Source: Serpentinicella sp031432315 (lineage in GTDB: Bacteria > Bacillota > Clostridia > Peptostreptococcales > Natronincolaceae). From it: 64,000 nucleotides of DNA. This document shows positions 1 through 8,210 of this stretch, one piece after another (position 1 is the stretch's first letter; every line of letters begins with the position of its first letter). The stretch is taken from NCBI RefSeq assembly GCF_031432315.1, contig NZ_JAVKGO010000001.1:62001-126000 (forward strand), given 5' to 3'. The translations under genes and the position numbers were made by a program. A model generated the notes under the pieces. That model saw nothing but the letters and a program-made list of their open reading frames with translations, did no database searches and was not told the DNA's origin.

Positions 1-2
1 GA

Positions 3-3000
3 ATTTTAAATGAAAAGCTTGAAGATTGGGGATATACATACGGCTTTATGAATAAGCAAATAAAAAACTATATTTATGTAAATATTCCAGAACATCAAAA
101 AATAAATCTACATATAAAAGCAAGTAAAATACTGGAAGATTCCTATTTAAGAGAAGGTAGAGGAAATAAAGATGAGTTAATATATCATCTTACTCATTCA
201 AATCAAATTAGTAAAGTGATAGATTATTATATTGAGTCGGGAAATAATATGCTAAATCATAGAATTTACTCGCAAGCTTTGGAGTTTTATCAAAAAGCTA
301 ATGAATTATTGGTAGATATAAATGATCATAGAAAACAAAGACTTCGTATGAATATTGCTAAAATATATCAGAAACAAGGAAAAAATCAAGAAGCTATAGA
401 AGTATACACTTTAGTAAAAGATTACGCTATCGAAAATGAATTAAAAGAATTGATGATTGATGTACAGAATAAAATTGCACAAAGTAACCTGAACAAGAAT
501 AATATTGATGCTGCAGTTGAACTATTAAATCATAATATAAAAAAAGCTGAACAGTTTAAATATAAAGAAGGGTTACTTGAAGCAGGACATTATTTAAGTA
601 AAGCATATATACTGCATAGGAAAACATCTGAATTAGGGCAAGTTTGTGATAAATTTTTAGAACTAGCATATAGCCAAAATAATGACACTTATATAGGAAT
701 ATTTCTGAGTCAAAAAGCCACAGAAAGTTATCTAAAAGGCAAACAAAGCCAAGCTATAAAATTATTGGAGGAAAGTATTCAATATTTAGAAAAAGCAAAG
801 CTAATGCATAAAACAGCAGATCCAATTAATAGTATAGGTTTAATATATTTGGAGTATTATCAAGACTTTAAAAATGCTAAACGGTATTTCAAAAAAGCAC
901 TTACTATAAGTCAACAATATCATAAAATGGAAGACATGATCACAGCATATAATAATATTGCCGATGCGTATATCTTAAATGGGAATTTTGAAGCAGCTGT
1001 AGAAGTACTAAACAATAATATTTTACCTGCGGTAGAATATGAGGACGACATTGTTAGATTTGTCGTTTATATAAAGCAGATCACATGCTATTTATATTTA
1101 GAAGAATATAAAAAAGCTTATTTATGTTTAAACAAGGCACAAAGCACAGTAGCAAAGCTTCCTATACAAAGTGTCCATAGTGCATCTTATTTTGAAGCTG
1201 CCGCGAAATTTTATAATGTTATGGGTTGCTATGATCTAGTTGAAAACACAGTAAATTATTTCAATGATACGTACAGACATGTGGATCAGAGAATTAAGTT
1301 AAGAATGGATACAATAAAATTTGTTTCTAGAAATAGTACCAAACAAGATGTAACAAACTCAGAAGTATTTGAAATATTAAACAAGTATGAAGAAACTTCG
1401 TTCGGAAGAGATAAAAGAGTATTTCTATTTATTGCTATACTATATTTCTATGATAAAGGAGATATTTCTACTGCAAAAAAATTATATAATGAATTCTTAG
1501 AACTCGTCACAGTTATTGATAATGAGTTTTTTCAGATAAGAAGCAAATACTTAAAAGGGATTTTATTAAATAATAAAGAAGGCATACTAGAACTAGAAGA
1601 TTTAATTTCATCAGATGTTCATATTGTAAATGAAATGAAGTGGCGTATTTATGATAAATTAGGGGATCTTTGTTGTAAATCAAATGAATTATTTAAGGCA
1701 ACAAATTATTATATAAGTGCATTAGATACTTTAAAAGCAACTTATTTTAAGACCCCAGAAGAGTTCCAGTACACGTATTTATTAAATGAAAAAAAATATG
1801 AAATAAAAGCAAAGCTTTTAAATATGAGGCAATTAATTAACAAAGACCACTCACCAATTTTAGATAACTTTATAAGAGAAGAAAATAAAAACTTATTTTT
1901 TGACTTAACTCCATTACAATCTCTTATGGGACATCCAAAGTTTTATAAGCTAGCGTTAGATGAATATAAGTCTAACTTTTCTTTTAAAATTGACAACGTA
2001 GAAGAATTAATTGAATCCTTAACAACCGATGAATTATCAAATTTAGACTTAGTTCTTAGACTTTTAGGTCAATATACACTAGCAACAACTGGAATGATTA
2101 TAACCAATGAAAATGCTAATTTTGAAAAAATTGTCTCCTTTGGTAAAGAGGTAGAAATATCAGACGCATTAAATATAATTAAAAAACCTACCAAAATTAA
2201 AAACTTTATAATCAACCCAAATATGCTTATTGAAAACGAAAAGTTTAGTAATAGTAAAGAAGCAAAGGTAGTTATATGCATACCAATACAAAGTTCTAGT
2301 AAAAAACCATACACCAATATAGAGAATGAAAAAAGACAATTTAGCAGTAAAAAAATGGATCAAATACTAGGCTATATTTATTTAGAAACTGATAAATTTA
2401 TTAATAATTTTACCAATAAAGCATTAGATCAATGTCAAAAGACTGTACCATTAGTATCAATTTTGTTAGAAAGTCATAATCTAAAAGTGTATTCATCAAC
2501 TGATAAACTCACAGGTGTTTATGTTAGAAAGCACTTTGAAAAACTTTTAGAAGAACAAGTAGTAAATTCAAATGACTCAAATCAACCCTTTTCTATTGTT
2601 ATGTGTGATATTGATCATTTTAAAACTGTGAATGACACTTTTGGGCATCAAAGAGGAGATAAAGTTTTAGCGGATGCAGGCGAAATAATACTTAATAATC
2701 TAAGGGAAACAGATGCAGTAGGCCGATATGGAGGAGAAGAGTTTATTATCTTATTGCCTGGTACATTAAAAAAAGATGCTTATAAAGTTGCAGAAAAGGT
2801 TAGAAAAAGTTTTAAAGAGGAAAATCTTTTAGGTGTAGACGGTGATTTAACAATCAGTTGTGGTATATCAACTTTTCCAGAAGATGGAACCGAAAAGGAC
2901 ATTATAATTGAAAAAGCAGATCAAGCGTTATATAAAGCGAAAGAAGAAGGACGTAACCGAACAATTTCATGGGAGAAGGGATTGTGTTTTACTGATAAAA

Positions 3001-3506
3001 GAGTTGATAAATTAGCTGGTATAATAACAGGTAATATTGTTCAAGATCAAAGAAATGTGCTAGTTTTAACAGAAGTTATAGAATTAATGACAAAAGAAGT
3101 TTCTATAGATGAAAAAATATTTGAGTTAGTTGGAAGACTAATAGAAAACTTAGAGTCCAGTGAAGGTTTGTTATTAGCTGTTGAAAAAGAGAAAGTGACG
3201 AAAATGTATGGGCGTAGAAGATTTAATGATTCCTGGATAAAGAATTTAAAATATAATGAAAATCTTATAGAAAAGATTATAAGGACAAACCAAGGCGAAT
3301 ATCTAATTGATTGGGAGGATACGAGCAATATTGATGTATTTACAGGAAATCCAAATTGGAAATCAGTGATTGTTTGTCCTATAATATATGATGGGATATT
3401 AAAAGGCATAATATATCTATCAACTTTTGCTAAAGAAAAGGAATTTGATTATAATGCTTATAACTTAGTTAAAATAACAGGAAATATTATAGCACCGTTA
3501 CTTTAA
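3..3506 (+). CDS. TPR-GAF-GGDEF-GAF signalling protein, N-terminus cut by window edge
   Basis: Putative diguanylate cyclase (2 GTP to c-di-GMP) on a long sensory scaffold. The frame is open back to base 3 and a Met at 48 has no ribosome binding site, so the gene begins upstream. The first visible residues resemble the end of the ATPase/winged-helix part of STAND-type or kinase-ATPase regulators (inference). Then come roughly 550 residues of TPR-like helices, a GAF-like region (nt about 2040-2470), a GGDEF domain (about 2490-2970) and a second GAF-like region (about 3040-3500). The active site reads GGEEF (nt 2730-2744), with CDIDHF upstream. An RETD inhibitory site lies exactly five residues before GGEEF, so product feedback is likely. 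It probably acts as a cytoplasmic regulator; its signal is unknown. Confidence 0.85.
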   Translation: MLNEKLEDWGYTYGFMNKQIKNYIYVNIPEHQKINLHIKASKILEDSYLREGRGNKDELIYHLTHSNQISKVIDYYIESGNNMLNHRIYSQALEFYQKANELLVDINDHRKQRLRMNIAKIYQKQGKNQEAIEVYTLVKDYAIENELKELMIDVQNKIAQSNLNKNNIDAAVELLNHNIKKAEQFKYKEGLLEAGHYLSKAYILHRKTSELGQVCDKFLELAYSQNNDTYIGIFLSQKATESYLKGKQSQAIKLLEESIQYLEKAKLMHKTADPINSIGLIYLEYYQDFKNAKRYFKKALTISQQYHKMEDMITAYNNIADAYILNGNFEAAVEVLNNNILPAVEYEDDIVRFVVYIKQITCYLYLEEYKKAYLCLNKAQSTVAKLPIQSVHSASYFEAAAKFYNVMGCYDLVENTVNYFNDTYRHVDQRIKLRMDTIKFVSRNSTKQDVTNSEVFEILNKYEETSFGRDKRVFLFIAILYFYDKGDISTAKKLYNEFLELVTVIDNEFFQIRSKYLKGILLNNKEGILELEDLISSDVHIVNEMKWRIYDKLGDLCCKSNELFKATNYYISALDTLKATYFKTPEEFQYTYLLNEKKYEIKAKLLNMRQLINKDHSPILDNFIREENKNLFFDLTPLQSLMGHPKFYKLALDEYKSNFSFKIDNVEELIESLTTDELSNLDLVLRLLGQYTLATTGMIITNENANFEKIVSFGKEVEISDALNIIKKPTKIKNFIINPNMLIENEKFSNSKEAKVVICIPIQSSSKKPYTNIENEKRQFSSKKMDQILGYIYLETDKFINNFTNKALDQCQKTVPLVSILLESHNLKVYSSTDKLTGVYVRKHFEKLLEEQVVNSNDSNQPFSIVMCDIDHFKTVNDTFGHQRGDKVLADAGEIILNNLRETDAVGRYGGEEFIILLPGTLKKDAYKVAEKVRKSFKEENLLGVDGDLTISCGISTFPEDGTEKDIIIEKADQALYKAKEEGRNRTISWEKGLCFTDKRVDKLAGIITGNIVQDQRNVLVLTEVIELMTKEVSIDEKIFELVGRLIENLESSEGLLLAVEKEKVTKMYGRRRFNDSWIKNLKYNENLIEKIIRTNQGEYLIDWEDTSNIDVFTGNPNWKSVIVCPIIYDGILKGIIYLSTFAKEKEFDYNAYNLVKITGNIIAPLL

Positions 3507-3532
3507 TTCCTTACAGCTTATTTTCAGAAAAA

Positions 3533-3561
3533 AGTGTCGCTAGCTATAGCGACACTTTTTT
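3533..3561. terminator. Bidirectional intrinsic terminator
   Basis: A perfect 10-bp stem (agtgtcgcta / tagcgacact, 4-nt loop gcta) is followed by a T run and preceded by an A run, so it can stop transcription on both strands. It sits between the convergent GGDEF gene and the small minus-strand gene. Confidence 0.9.
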
Positions 3562-3567
3562 CGGATT

Positions 3568-3852
3568 TTACTCATTATCTAAAGTTTCAAGCACCTTTTG
3601 TAATTTAATTTTTTGCTCTTCATTAAGAAATGGTTGTATTCTTTCAATGATTTCTTGTTCATTACTCACAAATTGCCTTAACATTTTTAGCTCCTGCATT
3701 ATTTCTTCCTCTGACTTTTGACCATATTCTTCGAAAAGATTAACTGCTTTCTGATAATCCTCTTCGGAGACCATATCTTTTACCTCTTCAAGTTTCGAGT
3801 AATCCCCTCTTTTAGCTGCATTCATAAGTTCATTAATTTTTTTAAAATCCAT
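3568..3852 (-). CDS. Small uncharacterised helical protein (94 aa)
   Basis: Not recognised. The protein is short, charged and predicted all-helical, with no signal peptide or membrane segment, so probably cytoplasmic. I chose the ATG at 3852 because it lies seven bases after a GGGGG ribosome binding site; a TTG one codon upstream is possible. Near the C-terminus it carries a motif of the form I-x-P-F-[IL]-x-x-[ED]-Q-K followed by a helix. Related motifs occur in the divergently transcribed neighbour starting at 4099, so the two may be distant paralogues or partners (inference). It is convergent with the GGDEF gene and ends at a shared terminator. Confidence 0.75.
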   Translation of the reverse strand: MDFKKINELMNAAKRGDYSKLEEVKDMVSEEDYQKAVNLFEEYGQKSEEEIMQELKMLRQFVSNEQEIIERIQPFLNEEQKIKLQKVLETLDNE

Positions 3853-4098
3853 CAATCTGCCCCCTTAATATACAATTAAAATTTTTCTCTATATAGACTA
3901 TGCTGATGATTTTGTTTTTGCTACAAAAATCCTAAAGTTTTAATATTTCTACTAACCGTGAATATATTTAGTAGTAGTTGAGGAAATTGCAAATATAAAA
4001 GTTAAATTAAATGTTAGATGTGATCAATTGATATTTTATTTTACTTAAAAATTTTAATGTTATTATATCTTCAATTATTAAGTTGTGGGAGGGAAAGT

Positions 4099-4911
4099 AT
4101 GGAACATAAAAAAAGCAATCTAAATCCTTTAAATCACAATAAGTTAAATGTAGGGTTACTAATTTTTTTCCTTGCTGTTATTTTAGGAAAAGATAACAGG
4201 AAATTAAGTTTAAAAGGACTACAGATTAGTGAAGTAGAGAAAAAAACAAAGTTACTTAATAGAATAAAAGGATATATGTCACCAGACGAACAAAGAATTA
4301 TTCATAAGGCTGAGATCGTACTTCAACTGTTAGAAAAGGCAAAAATGTTATTTGATGTAGATGAGTTAATTAGTACAGAAGTACAGTACAGCGCACTTTC
4401 CACTGATGAACGAAAAAGAAATATGCTTATGGATTTATGTGAGTTCGTACATGAGGAGAAAAGAGACGTTGTTCACAAAGCTATAGAACTAGATATAATG
4501 GCTAAAGACCTTGGAGATAAAATAAAAGATATTCAATCTATTAATACAAATAATAGTGGGTTAACAATAGATCACATTGAGAAATATTTTGATTTATTTG
4601 AACCTTTTCTTGATCAACAAATAAAAGAAAAGGTGGTAGAGGGAAAAAAGTTGTTATCTATGATGAAGTTGTATAAATCTATTGAACAAAAAGGAAAAAT
4701 TAATGAGGCAGATATTATGACAATGATTGAACCATACATACCGGATGATCAAAAAGATTCCCTTTATAGAATGATAAATATTGTAAAAGTTTTATCTGAA
4801 ATGAATACAAATGAAAACGATAGAACAGTAGAAAAAAAACAATCTGTACAAAAGCCCGAGTCAAAGGATGATTTAACGGTTGTAAAAAGCGATTCTAAAA
4901 AAGAAACTTAG
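4099..4911 (+). CDS. Uncharacterised membrane-anchored helical-repeat protein (270 aa)
   Basis: Not recognised. The start is the ATG at 4099, eight bases after GGGAGGG; the frame runs further upstream without a better site. Residues about 18-30 (VGLLIFFLAVILG) form a hydrophobic segment that could anchor the N-terminus. The rest is soluble, mostly helical and charged. Three places resemble the repeat seen in the divergent small gene: YMSPDEQ (about residue 57), FEPFLDQQ (about 170) and IEPYIPDDQ (about 211), each followed by a helix rich in I/L/M. The C-terminal 35 residues are low-complexity K/E/S/D and probably disordered. Function is unknown. Confidence 0.75.
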   Translation: MEHKKSNLNPLNHNKLNVGLLIFFLAVILGKDNRKLSLKGLQISEVEKKTKLLNRIKGYMSPDEQRIIHKAEIVLQLLEKAKMLFDVDELISTEVQYSALSTDERKRNMLMDLCEFVHEEKRDVVHKAIELDIMAKDLGDKIKDIQSINTNNSGLTIDHIEKYFDLFEPFLDQQIKEKVVEGKKLLSMMKLYKSIEQKGKINEADIMTMIEPYIPDDQKDSLYRMINIVKVLSEMNTNENDRTVEKKQSVQKPESKDDLTVVKSDSKKET

Positions 4912-5059
4912 AAAGTAAAAAAACGATTAATCAAGATAATAATGATTTATAAATCCCTTTATTTATAAATTTTTTAAAATATGTTATAGTTTATGGTAAA
5001 CATAGAAGTAATAACAGTTAAGTATAATAACTGATTAAAAAGTATAAGGAGTGATCGTC

Positions 5060-5230
5060 GTGATTACAAAAGATATGATTAATGAAATAAACCGTTTATC
5101 AAAAATCTCAAAAGAGAGACCGTTAACTAAAGATGAAAAGGCTCAACAAGAAAAATTAAGGAAAGAATATATTGTGTCTTTTAGAAAGAATTTTAAAAAA
5201 CAATTAGACAATATAGAAATAGTTGATTGA
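5060..5230 (+). CDS. DUF896 (YnzC-type) small protein
   Basis: A 56-residue protein with a GTG start, about eight bases after AAGGAGTG. It matches the DUF896 family throughout: LTKDEKAQQEKLRKEYI, then FRKNFKKQL and a terminal IEIVD. In Bacillus the family includes YnzC, a short two-helix protein whose gene is linked to the SOS-regulated yneA locus; its molecular role is unclear. Here it sits directly before cheW, whose start is 14 bases past its stop, so the two are probably cotranscribed. Confidence 0.88.
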   Translation: MITKDMINEINRLSKISKERPLTKDEKAQQEKLRKEYIVSFRKNFKKQLDNIEIVD

Positions 5231-5244
5231 CTGGAGGGAAATCC

Positions 5245-5697
5245 GTGTCTGAAAAACAGTACGTTATACTAAAAGTTAATGAAGAGGCTTATGGGGTAGA
5301 CATTAAAAAGGTAAAAGAAATAAGCGAAATTAAAGAAGTAATAAAGGTACCAAGTGCACCAGAATTTGTGGAAGGAATAATTAATTTACGAGGTGAGATT
5401 ACACCAATTATAAATTTAAGTAAAAGGTTAGGTCTGTTAAATAGTATTGAAGGTGCTAAAGATAAAAGGATTATAATTGTAAATTTAACTCAAGGAAATG
5501 TAGGTTTTTTAGTTGAAGATGCATCTTATGTACTCAATATTAAAGGTGATCAGATTGAAAACCCCCCTGAAATGCTAATTGATGAGGATCAACAATATAT
5601 TCAAGCAATAGCTAAAGTGGGAAATAGTATGGTTATTATATTGGACCTAGATAAAATTTTGAAAGATGATGAAAAAGAAGAATTAAAATCGATATAA
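5245..5697 (+). CDS. cheW: CheW-type chemotaxis adaptor
   Basis: A single CheW domain of 150 residues, normal length for the family. CheW couples chemoreceptors to the histidine kinase CheA in the cytoplasm. The hallmark EGIINLRGEITPIINL lies near residues 45-60, and the tail (VIILDLDKILKDD) fits the end of the fold. The start is GTG at 5245, six bases after GGAGGG; the frame extends upstream into the end of the DUF896 gene. No cheA, receptor or flagellar gene lies nearby, so it may serve a remote array or a non-motility signalling complex (inference). Confidence 0.92.
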   Translation: MSEKQYVILKVNEEAYGVDIKKVKEISEIKEVIKVPSAPEFVEGIINLRGEITPIINLSKRLGLLNSIEGAKDKRIIIVNLTQGNVGFLVEDASYVLNIKGDQIENPPEMLIDEDQQYIQAIAKVGNSMVIILDLDKILKDDEKEELKSI

Positions 5698-5775
5698 CAA
5701 TTAATCTAGAAATTAATGTAGTTGAAAAGTTAAGGTTTTCCGCAAAAAAAACTAAAAAATTTAACCCCCTTTGAT

Positions 5776-5781
5776 TATAAT
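5776..5781 (+). promoter_or_regulatory. -10 box (TATAAT) before exported protein gene
   Basis: A consensus TATAAT lies about 35 bases before the start of the 5816 gene, followed by an AGGGGG ribosome binding site. I see no good -35 box at the right spacing. Confidence 0.45.
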
Positions 5782-5815
5782 GAAACTCATGAAATAACAA
5801 TAGGGGGATTTTTTT

Positions 5816-6280
5816 ATGAGAAAAATAATTGTATTTGTACTAGTTTGTATAACAGCAATCAATGTTTATGGGATGGATATTAAAAGTAAAGACAATCTTA
5901 CTGTAAACCAACTAGAAGAAGTGGTTGTAGAATTATTTATAAAACGGGCAGAAATTCTCAATAATTATTTAATTGGTGAATACACTATCGAAGAAGTAAA
6001 TCATGAATTAAGAGATATAGTAACGGGTGCTTTATTAAAAGATGACTTAGAAATAATTAATTATATTAATATAAGTCCAACATCTTTTGAAATTGTAGAA
6101 CATATTAAAGTTAATGATATAAAGTTATTAAGAAAAGATGAAACAAGTAGTGAGTTTAAATTAGGTGTAGAATGGAATATGAAAAATAAAGATTATAATC
6201 TTGTAGAGGATGTTACATACCAGGTTGATGTTAAAAAAAGAAAAAGTAATTGGCTTTTGTCAAATATTAATGTAACTTAG
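5816..6280 (+). CDS. Uncharacterised exported protein (154 aa)
   Basis: Not recognised. It begins with a typical signal peptide: MRK, a hydrophobic core IIVFVLVCITAINVYG, then a polar mature region. There is no lipobox cysteine, so it is probably secreted or periplasm-facing. The mature part has a helical N-terminal half and an alternating C-terminal half (FKLGVEWNMKNKDYNLVEDV, then SNWLLSNINV) that could fit an NTF2-like or other small alpha+beta fold; this is a weak guess. It lies just upstream of the degS/degU pair but has its own spacing, and a separate promoter precedes degS. Confidence 0.7.
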   Translation: MRKIIVFVLVCITAINVYGMDIKSKDNLTVNQLEEVVVELFIKRAEILNNYLIGEYTIEEVNHELRDIVTGALLKDDLEIINYINISPTSFEIVEHIKVNDIKLLRKDETSSEFKLGVEWNMKNKDYNLVEDVTYQVDVKKRKSNWLLSNINVT

Positions 6281-6302
6281 GCAAATACTCTACATAAAGC
6301 GT

Positions 6303-6331
6303 ATGCAAAGATAATATAAGAATGTTATAAT
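6303..6331 (+). promoter_or_regulatory. Probable promoter of degS-degU
   Basis: ATGCAA (6303-6308) and TATAAT (6326-6331) are 17 bases apart, 30 bases before the start of degS. The -35 half is weak. Confidence 0.5.
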
Positions 6332-6360
6332 ATAATAAAGCTTATATTTGAGGTGCATTG

Positions 6361-7509
6361 ATGAAAACAACTATTATAAATTCAGAAAAAATGAATGAGA
6401 TATTACAAAAAGTAACAATAGCTATTGATGAAAGTAAAAAAGAGGTTTTTGATATCGCCGAAAGTGCTCGTAAAGAGTATAATGATATAAAAAATGAGCT
6501 GAATGAACTTCAACAAAGTGTTTTGAATTTAATTAATGATGTGGATAAGTTAGAACTTTTAGAAAAAAAAAGTAGAAAAAAACTACTAGAAGTAAGCAAA
6601 AATTTTATGCACTTTACAGAGAAAGATATAAGAGAAGCCTATGAGCAAGCTAATGAATTACAAGTAAGCTTAGTATTAAAAAAGGAACAGGAAAAAGACT
6701 TAATTAATAAGAGGACAGAACTAGAAAAGCGACTGAAGAATGCGACTCGAACTTTAAGCAAAGCAGAAGGACTAACATCTAAAATGGGAATTGTTCTAGA
6801 GTTTTTAAGTGGTAATTTACAAGATATAACAAATACACTAGAAGATATACAACAAAAACATGTGGTTGCAAAAAGAATAATAGAAGCCCAAGAGGCAGAA
6901 CGACAGAGAATTGCCAGAGATATACATGATGGACCAGCACAATCACTATCAAATGTCGTCATTAAGTCGGAGGTATGTGAAAAGTTAATGGTTCTAGATC
7001 CAGGTAAGGCAAAACAAGAAATAGTAGATCTAAAGTCAAGCTTAAGGGAAACAATAAAAGATATTCGTAAGATAATTTATAACTTAAGACCCATGTCCTT
7101 AGATGATCTGGGTTTTATACCAACTGTTCAACAGTATGTGAAAAACTTTGAAGAGGAAACAAAAACAGAAGTTGATTTTATGATTTTATCCCAAGAAGGT
7201 TGGGAAGATAGCGAAATAAGTCTGTGTATTTTTAGAGTTATACAAGAGGCACTGAGTAATATAAGGAAGCACGCAGAAGCAAGTCTAGTTAAAATAAAAA
7301 TGGAGATGTCTAAAAGTTACATAGCTGTGAGTATATTTGATAATGGAAAAGGATTTGATTTAAAATCCGAAAAGACAAAAGAAAAAATCGATAGTGGTTT
7401 TGGCTTGATGAGCATGGAAGAAAGAGTAAAACTACTTAATGGTAATTTAGAGATTAAAAGTGGAATAAATAAGGGTACAAAAATTATTATACGTGTATCT
7501 AAAGACTAA
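6361..7509 (+). CDS. degS: Sensor histidine kinase, DegS family
   Basis: Cytoplasmic two-component kinase that phosphorylates the response regulator encoded next. It has no membrane segment; residues about 1-170 are a long coiled-coil sensor region as in Bacillus DegS. The HisKA_3 dimerisation box ERQRIARDIHDGPAQS puts the phospho-acceptor His at residue 189, the same position as in B. subtilis DegS. The N box (EALSNIRKHAEA) and G boxes (DNGKGFD, GFGLMSMEER) follow. At 382 aa it is near the Bacillus protein length. ATG at 6361 follows GAGGTG with five bases between; a TTG one codon earlier is the alternative. The degU gene follows 17 bases downstream. Confidence 0.92.
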   Translation: MKTTIINSEKMNEILQKVTIAIDESKKEVFDIAESARKEYNDIKNELNELQQSVLNLINDVDKLELLEKKSRKKLLEVSKNFMHFTEKDIREAYEQANELQVSLVLKKEQEKDLINKRTELEKRLKNATRTLSKAEGLTSKMGIVLEFLSGNLQDITNTLEDIQQKHVVAKRIIEAQEAERQRIARDIHDGPAQSLSNVVIKSEVCEKLMVLDPGKAKQEIVDLKSSLRETIKDIRKIIYNLRPMSLDDLGFIPTVQQYVKNFEEETKTEVDFMILSQEGWEDSEISLCIFRVIQEALSNIRKHAEASLVKIKMEMSKSYIAVSIFDNGKGFDLKSEKTKEKIDSGFGLMSMEERVKLLNGNLEIKSGINKGTKIIIRVSKD

Positions 7510-7526
7510 AATAGGGGGGCTATGCT

Positions 7527-8171
7527 TTGGAGAAGATTAAAATTCTATTAGCAGATGATCATTCTTTAGTAAGGCAGGGTTTAAAACAGATACTTGAACT
7601 AGAAGAGGATTTAGCTGTTGTTGGTCAAGCTAGTAATGGAGAAGAGGCACTAGAAAAAGTACAAATATATAAACCAGATATCGTATTACTCGATATTAAT
7701 ATGCCTAAATTAAATGGAATCCAAACTTTAAGAAGATTGAAGGATATAAACAGAACGATAAAAGTAATTATGCTGACTTTTCATGAAGATAGGGAATATT
7801 TATTGGAGACGATCAATTTGGGAGCAAATGGATATGTTTTAAAAGATTCCGAAAGTACCAGCTTAATAAAAGCTATAAGAGATGTAAATAGTGGGGCTTC
7901 ATATATTCATCCAAATGTAGCCAATGAAATTGTAAAAGAATTAAATTATAAAGAAAAAGATAATAACTGTCTAAATGAATTAACTCGCAGAGAATATGAA
8001 GTTTTGACATTAATAGCAGAAGGAAAAAATAATAAAGAAATATCAAGCGAACTTTTTATAAGCGAAAAGACTGTGAAAAACCATGTATCAAGTATATTAA
8101 AAAAAATCAATGTTAGTGATCGCACCCAAGCAGCCATTTTTGCATACAAACATAACTTAAAGAAAATATAA
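7527..8171 (+). CDS. degU: Response regulator, DegU family (NarL/FixJ type)
   Basis: DNA-binding partner of the upstream kinase. The N-terminal receiver has the acidic pair DD at residues 10-11, the phospho-acceptor Asp56 in VLLDINMP (as in B. subtilis DegU), Thr in VIMLTFHE and Lys in GYVLKDSES. A LuxR-type helix-turn-helix follows (LTRREYEVLTLIAEGKNNKE, then SEKTVKNHVSSILKK). The protein is 214 aa, normal for the family. The start is TTG after GGGGGG; no in-frame ATG is available. It ends in a bidirectional terminator. Its target genes are not visible here; in Bacillus DegU controls exoenzymes, motility and biofilm genes. Confidence 0.92.
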   Translation: MEKIKILLADDHSLVRQGLKQILELEEDLAVVGQASNGEEALEKVQIYKPDIVLLDINMPKLNGIQTLRRLKDINRTIKVIMLTFHEDREYLLETINLGANGYVLKDSESTSLIKAIRDVNSGASYIHPNVANEIVKELNYKEKDNNCLNELTRREYEVLTLIAEGKNNKEISSELFISEKTVKNHVSSILKKINVSDRTQAAIFAYKHNLKKI

Positions 8172-8210
8172 AAAAACAAAAAAAGCTTTTAAAAGCTTTT
8201 TTTGTTTTTT
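8171..8210. terminator. Perfect palindromic bidirectional terminator
   Basis: Two 20-base arms (8171-8190 and 8191-8210) are exact reverse complements. The centre folds as AAAAAGC / GCTTTTT around TTTTAAAA, with A and T runs on both sides. It includes the last six sense codons and the stop codon of the CDF gene on the other strand. Confidence 0.88.
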
